64,000 bases of DNA from Planctomycetota bacterium (lineage in GTDB: Bacteria > Planctomycetota > UBA8742 > UBA2392). The stretch spans positions 764,005 through 828,004 of the forward strand of contig JABTUE010000003.1 in NCBI GenBank assembly GCA_015075515.1. Reading direction: 5' to 3'. The translations under genes were made by a program, and so were the position numbers. The notes under the pieces are model-generated. The model made no database searches. It saw only the letters and a list, made by a program, of their open reading frames with translations, and was not told the DNA's origin. Of the stretch, positions 51,741 through 58,989 are shown in pieces. Position 1 is the first letter of the stretch, and each line of letters opens with the position of its first letter.

Positions 51741-52265
51741 ATGGCCTTGGCCGCGATTCGCCGTTTCACCGACCGCATCCGCCGCACGGCTGCCGCGCCG
51801 GTTGCCCCCGCGCCGCCCCCCCACCCCCCCACGCCCCAGGCCGAACTGTCCGGAGCCTTCCGGTTTGCCGACGCGCCAAACCTGCGCCGGCGCCTGCTGG
51901 AGCTGCTGGCGCCGGGCGCGCGCGTGGTGATGCTTGACTGCTCGCGCGTGGCCAGCATGGACGGGTGCGGCCTGGCGGTACTGGTCGAGTTTCTGGAAAC
52001 CTGCCGGGCCCAAGGCGTGCGGCTGCGGCTTATGGAACCCAGCGCGCGCATGCGCGACGCCTTTGCGCTGTACGGCCTGGGCGAGGCGCTGGACGCCCTG
52101 GCTGAACGCCGCAACGCCGACGTGCACGATGGCGTGCTGGTAATTCTCGAAGACGATTTTCCGGAAAGCATCCGGTTGCCCGCCGTCGGGGTGCACGCGG
52201 CGCCTGAAGTCATCGAAGAAGAAGACTTTGCCGACAGCATCCGTCTGCCCGCCACGGCAGCCTGA
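51741..52265 (+). CDS. STAS domain protein (anti-sigma antagonist-like)
   Basis: 174 aa. A Pro/Ala-rich N-terminal tail (about 18-35) precedes one STAS domain (about 36-125) with LDCSRVASMDGCGLAVLVEF. In SpoIIAA-type proteins the DSSG motif carries the phosphorylated serine; here it reads DGCG (residues 74-77), so control by that phosphorylation is unlikely. MlaB-type STAS proteins are an alternative. The acidic C-terminal tail has a short sequence twice (DFPESIRLPA and DFADSIRLPA). The start has GGAGG upstream. It lies between a LolD-like ATPase and a membrane protein. Confidence 0.82.
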   Translation: MALAAIRRFTDRIRRTAAAPVAPAPPPHPPTPQAELSGAFRFADAPNLRRRLLELLAPGARVVMLDCSRVASMDGCGLAVLVEFLETCRAQGVRLRLMEPSARMRDAFALYGLGEALDALAERRNADVHDGVLVILEDDFPESIRLPAVGVHAAPEVIEEEDFADSIRLPATAA

Positions 52266-52301
52266 CGGCCAATCGCCCCTACCCAGTACAGGCCCGCGCG
52301 C

Positions 52302-52307
52302 CATAAT
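52302..52307 (+). promoter_or_regulatory. Candidate -10 box (CATAAT) directly before the 52314 gene
   Basis: CATAAT matches five of six bases of the -10 consensus and ends 6 nt before the ATG. There is no Shine-Dalgarno, so a leaderless message is possible. No -35 match is seen. Confidence 0.35.
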
Positions 52308-52313
52308 CAGGCC

Positions 52314-52994
52314 ATGGGCGAAGACCCGAACTTCCGGCTCAAGGCCTTTGCCGTCATCGCCTGCGTGCTGGGCGTGTTTCTGGTCAGCTATGTGGCCCAG
52401 CGCGTCTATTACTGGGCGCGCACGCGCCGGCGTGAAGATGTCGAAACCACCCGCGTGGCCCCGATTGTGGACTTCGGGCTGCTGGCGCTGGGCGCGTTCG
52501 TGATCTGGCTGGCGATCGAGGCGTTGCTGATCGCGATCGCGGCCTCGGCGCTGAAATCCCAGCCTGAACAACCGCGCAAGATCGCCGAAATTGAAATCGG
52601 CAAGCTCGACCGCGAAACCAACCAGACCAACCTGCTGTTTTACCCCGTGGATAATGCCGGTCGCCGCCAGCCCGAACAACGTCGCCCGGTGCTGACCGGC
52701 GGCGATCACTTTCACCTCACCGTCGAAGTGCTGCAGTGGCGCGCGGCCTGGGACTGGCTGGGCGAGGGCGGCTATTACCAGTTCATTGCTCTGGGCGGCA
52801 CCGACCGCAATGGCGCGCCGGTGGCCGAACGCACCAGCCTGCAGACCGCAACCCTGCCCCAGGGCCTGGGGCGCATGGTGTTTCTCAAGGCACCGGCGGT
52901 ATGGGAGATCCGCCAGGCCTGTAACGAGGGTGAAATCTACGACATCGTGCTGGATCCGCAGACTCAGTCGCTGGTGGTGACGGCCCACCGGTAG
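52314..52994 (+). CDS. Conserved-looking membrane protein of unknown function
   Basis: 226 aa. Two membrane segments lie at about residues 9-30 and 55-80, with a short Arg-rich loop between them. The C-terminal 140 residues form a soluble, probably extracytoplasmic beta-rich domain (LLFYPVDNAGR, HFHLTVEVLQWR, YYQFIALGG). I recognise no family. It follows the STAS gene by 48 nt and ends base-to-base with xerD on the opposite strand. Confidence 0.65.
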   Translation: MGEDPNFRLKAFAVIACVLGVFLVSYVAQRVYYWARTRRREDVETTRVAPIVDFGLLALGAFVIWLAIEALLIAIAASALKSQPEQPRKIAEIEIGKLDRETNQTNLLFYPVDNAGRRQPEQRRPVLTGGDHFHLTVEVLQWRAAWDWLGEGGYYQFIALGGTDRNGAPVAERTSLQTATLPQGLGRMVFLKAPAVWEIRQACNEGEIYDIVLDPQTQSLVVTAHR

Positions 52995-53909
52995 TCACAC
53001 CGCCGCTCGCGGGTGGAACTTCAGCATTACGCCGCGCAGGCGTTTGTCGTCCACGTGGGTGTAGATTTGGGTCGTGCTGATACTGACGTGGCCCAGCATT
53101 TCCTGCACGCTGCGGATGTCGGCCCCGTTTTCGAGCATGTGGGTGGCAAAGCAGTGCCGGAACGTGTGCGGATGCACCAGTTCGGGCCGGATACCCGCCA
53201 GACCGGCGTAAATCTTCACCACTTCCCAGACGCGCGTGCGCGACAGCGGCCGGCCGCTGCGGCTCAGATACACCCGGTCGGTCGGCGCGCGCAGCAGTGC
53301 CGGCCGACCGGATTCCAGGTACCGGCGCATCTGCCCCGCCGCCGCCAGGCCGATCGGCACGATGCGTTCCTTGCTGCCCTTGCCATGAACGTTCAGGTAC
53401 CCGGCGTTCAGGTTCACGCGGGTCAATGTCAGGCCGCACACTTCACTGACCCGCGCGCCGGTGGCGTACAGGGTATGCAGAATCGCGCGGTCGCGCAGTT
53501 CAATCGGCCCGTCACCGTTGGCGCTGTCCAGCAGCCGTGTGACCTGTTCGGGCGTCAGGTAATCCGGCAGACACGACGCCACTTTGGGCGGGGCCAGAAA
53601 CTGGGCGGGGTCAGGCCCGCGCGTGATCTCAACGCTTACATAGCGGAAAAACATGCGGATCGCGCTGACACGCCGCGCCAATGTGCGGTCATCCAGCCCG
53701 GACTGGCGCTGACGGGCCAGAAATTCGGTCAGGTCGTCCGGCTTCACCTGGCCGGGATCCAGCAGGTCGCGCTCGAACAGAAAATCCAGCAGTCGTACCA
53801 GATCGCGCCGGTACGCCGCCAGCGTGTTGGCCGCCAGACCGCACTCCAGCCGCAGGTAATCAAGATAGCCCGTAAGGGCCGCACGCAATGGACAAGGTCC
53901 GCCGACCAT
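52995..53909 (-). CDS. xerD: Site-specific tyrosine recombinase XerD
   Basis: About 304 aa. The N-terminal SAM-like domain binds DNA (YLDYLRLECGLAANTLAAYRRDL). The catalytic residues are all visible: Arg in YATGARVSEV, Lys in HGKGSKERIVP, His and Arg in HPHTFRHCFATH, His in MLGHVSI and the tyrosine in TQIYTHV. The gene is most like XerD/XerC enzymes that resolve chromosome dimers at dif. I did not find a dif site in the window. ATG at 53909 was chosen over 53954; a purine-rich GGGGGG precedes it. It diverges from trmB. Confidence 0.93.
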   Translation of the reverse strand: MVGGPCPLRAALTGYLDYLRLECGLAANTLAAYRRDLVRLLDFLFERDLLDPGQVKPDDLTEFLARQRQSGLDDRTLARRVSAIRMFFRYVSVEITRGPDPAQFLAPPKVASCLPDYLTPEQVTRLLDSANGDGPIELRDRAILHTLYATGARVSEVCGLTLTRVNLNAGYLNVHGKGSKERIVPIGLAAAGQMRRYLESGRPALLRAPTDRVYLSRSGRPLSRTRVWEVVKIYAGLAGIRPELVHPHTFRHCFATHMLENGADIRSVQEMLGHVSISTTQIYTHVDDKRLRGVMLKFHPRAAV

Positions 53910-54023
53910 GATCCCCCCGGCACGACACGCCGACTGGGGGCATCGGCAAACCACGCCGCCGGCTTTGACAAAAGTTCGGCCTGCGCCTCGACCTTTGGTC
54001 GCTTTTCGGTATCACACCCGGCC

Positions 54024-54644
54024 ATGGCCAGGGCCACAGACATCGCGCCGGTAGTGCTGCCGGCCGTCCCCCAGGGAGTCGCCCACCGCCACGACCTGGC
54101 GGCGGTATTCGGCAACAACCACCCGGTCGAGCTTGAACTGGGCGTGGGCAAGGGCCGGTTTCTGATCCAGAGCGCCGAACAGAACCCCGGCGTGAACTTT
54201 CTTGGCGTTGAATGGGCCGGCCGCTACTTCCGCCTGGTGGCCGAACGCGCCGCTCGGCGCGGCCTGGCAAACTTTCGCATTGTGCGCGACGACGCCGCGC
54301 ATCTGGTGCGCGACAACCTGGCCGACGCCTGCATTGCCGTGCTGCATATCTACTTTCCTGACCCGTGGCCCAAGGCCCGGCACCACAAGCGCCGGCTGAT
54401 CCAGCCGCCCTTTGCACGCCAGTGCGCGCGCGTGCTGCAACCGGGCGGGCTGGTCAGGCTGGCCACCGACCACGAAGATTACGCGCAACAGATGGAACAG
54501 GTGTTTCTGGCTGACCCTGACTTCACGCCGACCTGGCGCGCCGTGGGCGCCGACGCGCCCCAGGGTGTAACCAACTGGGAACAGAAGTTCCGCGCCCAGG
54601 GCCGCACGATCCACAAGTTCGAGTTCCGCCGCGTGACATCGTGA
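54024..54644 (+). CDS. trmB: tRNA (guanine-N7-)-methyltransferase
   Basis: 206 aa. It methylates G46 of tRNA variable loops with S-adenosylmethionine. The SAM-binding motif is LELGVGKGRFL. The family signature HIYFPDPWPKARHHKRRL is complete, and RLATDHEDYAQQM follows. The start ATG at 54024 is assigned from the usual protein length; the open frame runs far upstream to 53013, but that part is the antisense of xerD. It shares a 114-nt gap with xerD. A coiled-coil lipoprotein gene follows after 150 nt. Confidence 0.95.
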   Translation: MARATDIAPVVLPAVPQGVAHRHDLAAVFGNNHPVELELGVGKGRFLIQSAEQNPGVNFLGVEWAGRYFRLVAERAARRGLANFRIVRDDAAHLVRDNLADACIAVLHIYFPDPWPKARHHKRRLIQPPFARQCARVLQPGGLVRLATDHEDYAQQMEQVFLADPDFTPTWRAVGADAPQGVTNWEQKFRAQGRTIHKFEFRRVTS

Positions 54645-54794
54645 GACGACCCGCCATCGCCAATCCGCATTACCGGACGTTGCCCGGCCTTCCCCCGCGT
54701 TGCAAAGCGGTGCTGTCCTTGCAACAATGGCCCCCCTGTACCCCTGTCACGCCGCCTGCGTAGACGGCGAGGCTGTTCCCCGTCGGGAGAACGC

Positions 54795-55892
54795 ATGCGT
54801 TGGACCATTGCGGTCGCGTTGGCCGTTGCTTCGGTTACCGCCTTTGGCTGCCAGGACAACGAGGCCCGTGTCCAGAACGCGCAACTGCGCGCCGAGCTGG
54901 AAGCCCTCAAATCCAAGGAAACCGGCAAGGTTGACCCCGTTCTGGCCGCGATTCTCAACCGCGACGGCGGCGCCGGCGACGCCACCGACCGCAAACTCAA
55001 CGCACTGGCCGAAGACCTGCGTTCGTACAAGGACGCCATCAGCAAGGAAATCAGCGCTGCCGACGCCGCCGACAAGCGCCGCTTTGAAGAGCTCGAATCC
55101 CGCCTCAAGAAAGTCAGTGACCTTGAGGCGTCGCTGGTCACGCTCAAGGCCACGATTGACGGGCTGGACGGCAAACTCAAAGCCGGCAACCCTGAAGAAA
55201 CCCTGCGGCTGCAAAAAGAGATCTTCCAGGCCGACGTCGCCCTGACCCAGGAAAAGCGCCTGCGCGAAGCCGCCGAGGCCCGCATCACCCAGCTTGAGGC
55301 CGATCTCAAGGCCGCGCTGGACAACGCCAACAGCCTGGTCGAACGCATGAAGGGTCTGGAGGGCGCTGACATCTCCAGGCACCCTGAATACCAGAAAGCC
55401 CAGAAGGAAATCCGCGCGCTGAAGGCCGAAATCGCGCTGATGAAGTCCGACATCCAGAACCTCAAGGATGCCAACTCGGCCCTTGAGGCCGAAAACGCCC
55501 GCCTGGGCGGCAAGGGTGCGGGCGTGGTCAAGCCCGTCGAAAGCAGCAAGTACGACTTCACGGGCACAGTACTGGTGGTCAACATGGGCAGCCGGCCCGG
55601 CGCCGCCAGCAACCTTCTGGTGCGCATGGACAGCGGCCAGATTCCGCCCGTGGGCGCCACTATGGTGGTGCTGGACTCCAAGGCCGAAATCGTGTGCAAG
55701 GTCAAGGTTGTGCGCCACTACCACGTGGACGACAAGCCTGAAAACGCGGTCGAGGAAATCGGCTGCGCAACGCTTGATGAAAAAGCCAACAAGCCTGTCA
55801 CCAAGGGTGACCAGGTGGTGTGGCTCAAGTCCGCCGACAACATTGAGCCTAAAAAGCCCGACGACAAGGGCGGCGCCGCCGGCGGAAATTGA
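54795..55892 (+). CDS. Coiled-coil lipoprotein with FlgT-like beta domain
   Basis: 365 aa. The signal peptide ends in a lipobox (VTAFGCQ, lipidated Cys19). Residues about 25-245 are strongly coiled-coil (AQLRAELEALKSK, LEADLKAALDNA). A beta-rich domain follows (about 250-345) with VLVVNMGSRPGAASNLLV, VGATMVV and KGDQVVW. It resembles the FlgT C-terminal-like domain of the membrane pair at 36101-39174. The tail is Lys/Gly-rich. The start has GGGAG upstream. An envelope structural role is a guess. Confidence 0.72.
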   Translation: MRWTIAVALAVASVTAFGCQDNEARVQNAQLRAELEALKSKETGKVDPVLAAILNRDGGAGDATDRKLNALAEDLRSYKDAISKEISAADAADKRRFEELESRLKKVSDLEASLVTLKATIDGLDGKLKAGNPEETLRLQKEIFQADVALTQEKRLREAAEARITQLEADLKAALDNANSLVERMKGLEGADISRHPEYQKAQKEIRALKAEIALMKSDIQNLKDANSALEAENARLGGKGAGVVKPVESSKYDFTGTVLVVNMGSRPGAASNLLVRMDSGQIPPVGATMVVLDSKAEIVCKVKVVRHYHVDDKPENAVEEIGCATLDEKANKPVTKGDQVVWLKSADNIEPKKPDDKGGAAGGN

Positions 55893-56001
55893 CCGCCGAA
55901 CGCAGCTCAAGCCGTATCAATGGACGGGGGCTGGGGGCCGAAAAGGGGCTCCCTGCCCCCGCCGCGCGTGAAGTATGCTGTGGCTGCACCCGGAGACACC
56001 C

Positions 56002-58128
56002 ATGCGACTGGCTCTTGCCCTGACCGCCCTGCTGCTGGCCGTTCCCCTGGCCGCGCAGGAAGCCCTGACCGAACGCGCCGAGCAGTTGATCGAACGCATC
56101 GCCAAGCGCCCGGACAAGGCCTGGGACTACGCGTTTTCGCTGCGCAGCATGACCCGCGGCGAAGACGGCGGCAAAGTCACGCCGCTGCTGGAAAAAGGAC
56201 TGGACCACGAAAGCCCCCATGTGCGCCTGGTGTGCGCGCGGCTGCTGTTTGCGCTGGGCTCGGGTGACACGGCGCTGGAAACCCTGGCCGACCTGCTCAA
56301 GAGCGACGACGACAGTGTGCTGGAGCCGCTGGCCCTGTTTCTGGCCGCCGAGGCTCCCGACAGCGAACAACTGGCCGACCGCCTGCGCGACGCCTGGACC
56401 GATTCCGGCAGGCGCGCCGGCGCCACGCGCGTGGCGCTGTGCGAAGCACTGCACGTCATGACCGGCGAACAACTGCCGCTGGACCAGTTGCGCGAATTCA
56501 CCGGCAGCGGCGACCACGACCTGGTGGCCCGCGCCGCGCTGGCCCTGGCGCAATTGGGGCATGCCGCTTCCGTGGACGGCCGGCTGGCCGCCCTGGCCCG
56601 CGAACCCGGTGACCTCGGCCGCCTGGCGCGTCTGGGCCGCGAAATCGTCAAGATTGACCAGGCCGTGCAGGACCACAAAACCGGCGTGGCCGGCGCCGCG
56701 CCGGAACCCCTGATTGCCGTGCAGATCCGCGCCATCCGCCAGCACTACGCCGACGACTTTCTGACCTACAACGAGAAACGCCAGACCACCACGCCCGAAA
56801 ATCTGGTGGACGCCGCCTGCCGCGCCATGGCCACCGGCTTTGACCGTTACGGCGGCTACATGACCAGCGCCGAAATAGCCGAAATGAACGAAGACCAGGA
56901 GGGTCGCTATGTCGGCATCGGCGCCCACGTGGCCCAGGGCGAAGACAACGTCATCTACATTACCCAGCCCATCTACGAAGGCCCGGCCTACAAGGCCGGC
57001 ATCCGCACCGGCGACCGCCTGCTGGGCATCAACGGCGCCGACGGCAAGCGCGTGGATCTGACCAAACTGACGCTTGAAGAGGGCGTCAAACTGGTGCGCG
57101 GCCCCGAAGGCACCACTGCTGTTATCTATGTGCAGCGCCGCGGCGTGGACAAAGAACTGGTGTTCGAAATCAAGCGCCAGGTCGTACACGTGGACACCGC
57201 ACTGGAAGAAATGCTTCCCGGCAAGGTGGGCTATGTGCGTCTGACACGCTTTGGCGCCAACAGCGGCAAGGACATGAAGGCCTCGCTGGACAACCTGCGC
57301 CGTCAGGGCATGGAAAGTCTGATTCTGGACCTGCGCGGCAACCCCGGCGGCCAGTTGACCGCCGTGGTCGAAATCGCCGAACAGTTTCTGCCCCGCGGCA
57401 AGGTGATCAGCACCACCGGCGGGCGCTGGGGCGAGTGGAAGGGCCCGCAGCCGTCGCTGCGCTCGCGCGGCGGGGAATACACCGAAATCCCGCTGGTCGT
57501 CCTGATTGACGGCGACAGCGCCAGCGGCAGTGAAATGCTTTCCGGCGCGCTCAAGGACAACAACCGCGCCGTCGTCATCGGCCGCAACACCTTTGGCAAG
57601 GGCGTGGGCCAGAGCTTTTACCCCGTGGACAAGAGCGCCGGCTCGCGCGTGCTCAAGACCACCGTGTTCAGCTACTACCTGCCCAGTGGCGTCACCATTG
57701 ACCGCCACGCCGGCGTCGGCGGCGTCAGCCCCCACATCCACGTGGACCCCCAGTACCTCCAAAGCTGGCAGGTCTACGCCATTGACAAGCTGCGCAAATC
57801 CAAACGCCTGGACGATTACCTCGACCTGCATTACCGCGGCGAGGGCAAGGCGCTGCTGATGCGGCTGGCGTCATTCGACGGTCTGCAGACCCAGGCCTGG
57901 CCGCGCTTTGACGAGTTCTATGCCGGGCTTAACACCCGCCTGTCGCCCGACGATGTACGACGCGAACTGCGCTTTGCCCTGCGCACCCGCGTCGCCGACG
58001 ATCGCGGCGCCGAATTCACCCAGAACTACCAGGAAGACCCGGGCATTCTGCGCGGCGTGAAAGAACTGTTTGCCAAAGCCGGCAAGGATCCGGCCCAGAT
58101 TCCCGAATACAAGGCCGTCATGAAGTAA
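56002..58128 (+). CDS. S41 family carboxy-terminal processing peptidase with N-terminal helical repeats
   Basis: 708 aa. A signal peptide (MRLALALTALLLAVPLAAQ) precedes an alpha-solenoid of HEAT-like repeats (about 30-220). A PDZ domain starts near residue 303 (YVGIGAHV, PAYKAGIRTGDRLLGING). The S41 catalytic part has LDLRGNPGG, Ser508 in DSASGSEM and Lys533 in TFGKGVGQ, 25 residues apart as in CtpA. It therefore appears active and extracytoplasmic. The HEAT-like front is not usual in CtpA. The start has GGAG upstream. It is convergent with the dioxygenase gene, 39 nt apart. Confidence 0.9.
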   Translation: MRLALALTALLLAVPLAAQEALTERAEQLIERIAKRPDKAWDYAFSLRSMTRGEDGGKVTPLLEKGLDHESPHVRLVCARLLFALGSGDTALETLADLLKSDDDSVLEPLALFLAAEAPDSEQLADRLRDAWTDSGRRAGATRVALCEALHVMTGEQLPLDQLREFTGSGDHDLVARAALALAQLGHAASVDGRLAALAREPGDLGRLARLGREIVKIDQAVQDHKTGVAGAAPEPLIAVQIRAIRQHYADDFLTYNEKRQTTTPENLVDAACRAMATGFDRYGGYMTSAEIAEMNEDQEGRYVGIGAHVAQGEDNVIYITQPIYEGPAYKAGIRTGDRLLGINGADGKRVDLTKLTLEEGVKLVRGPEGTTAVIYVQRRGVDKELVFEIKRQVVHVDTALEEMLPGKVGYVRLTRFGANSGKDMKASLDNLRRQGMESLILDLRGNPGGQLTAVVEIAEQFLPRGKVISTTGGRWGEWKGPQPSLRSRGGEYTEIPLVVLIDGDSASGSEMLSGALKDNNRAVVIGRNTFGKGVGQSFYPVDKSAGSRVLKTTVFSYYLPSGVTIDRHAGVGGVSPHIHVDPQYLQSWQVYAIDKLRKSKRLDDYLDLHYRGEGKALLMRLASFDGLQTQAWPRFDEFYAGLNTRLSPDDVRRELRFALRTRVADDRGAEFTQNYQEDPGILRGVKELFAKAGKDPAQIPEYKAVMK

Positions 58129-58167
58129 CCCCGCGATGCGGCACCCCGGCTTGCAGGGTGTTGCGGG

Positions 58168-58980
58168 CTATCCGAACCGCCAGGCGGCAAGACTCAGCGA
58201 CCCGCCCTGCCAGCTTTCGTGGATCAATTCGGCCCGGTCGTTTCCCGCGGCTCCGACGGCCACATGCAGCGGCAGCAGGTGTTCCTCGCGCGGATGCGCC
58301 ATGCGCGCACCGGGGGCTTTGGCCCAGTCGCGCAACGCGGCGGCGCGCTGGCCGCCGGGCAGAGCCAGCGTTGTATCCAGCCAGGCGCGAAAATCCGTTG
58401 CCCAGCCAGGCGGCGGCGATGCTTTCGCGCCTGGCCCCAGCGCTGACCAGTCAATCGCGCGCAGGTTATGCACCGCGCCGCCGGAACCCACAATCAGCAC
58501 GCCTTCCGCGCGCAGCGGGGCCAATGCACGGCCTGCCGCCATATGCGTGGCCGGGTCCAGCCCGCGCACCAGTGACAACTGCACCACCGGCAGATCCGCC
58601 TGCGGCCGCGCCACCATCAGCGGCGTCCACGCGCCGTGATCCAGCCCGCGCACCGGGTCAAGCTTCGCGGCAAGGCCGGCCCCGGCCAGAAGGTCAACAC
58701 TGCGACGCGCCAGTTCGGGCGCACCCGGCGGCTCATAACGCAGGTCGTAAAGCTCGGCGGGAAAGCCGTAGAAATCGTGAATCGTGCGCAGAGGCGATGC
58801 CGCCGTGGCCGTTGGCACGGCCTCTTCCCAGTGCGCCGAGACCATCAGAACCGCACGGGGAGCCAGGCCTTTAAGCAGACCAGCCATGAAACCATGCACC
58901 GGCTGTTCCCGCTCCAGCGGGAAGGTCGGCGCACCATGAGAAACAAAAAAGGTCGGCAGCATGCAGCCAGAACGTTCCAT
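58168..58980 (-). CDS. DODA-type (LigB-like) extradiol aromatic ring-opening dioxygenase
   Basis: About 270 aa. The family of class III extradiol dioxygenases (E. coli YgiD) shows metal-binding histidines in FVSHGAP, SAHWEE and GLDHGAWTP, all present here. Further family segments are IVGSGGAVHNLR and HPREEHLLPLHVAVGAA. The physiological substrate of most bacterial members is unknown. ATG at 58980 was chosen; ATG at 58962 (MLPTFFVSHG) is equally possible. It follows the adenylate cyclase gene by 9 nt, so the two are co-transcribed. Confidence 0.88.
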   Translation of the reverse strand: MERSGCMLPTFFVSHGAPTFPLEREQPVHGFMAGLLKGLAPRAVLMVSAHWEEAVPTATAASPLRTIHDFYGFPAELYDLRYEPPGAPELARRSVDLLAGAGLAAKLDPVRGLDHGAWTPLMVARPQADLPVVQLSLVRGLDPATHMAAGRALAPLRAEGVLIVGSGGAVHNLRAIDWSALGPGAKASPPPGWATDFRAWLDTTLALPGGQRAAALRDWAKAPGARMAHPREEHLLPLHVAVGAAGNDRAELIHESWQGGSLSLAAWRFG

Positions 58981-58989
58981 GTAGAACAA

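Noticed and set aside
53013..54023. Upstream extension of trmB
   Set aside because: It covers xerD in antisense; TrmB length and motifs fit the ATG at 54024.
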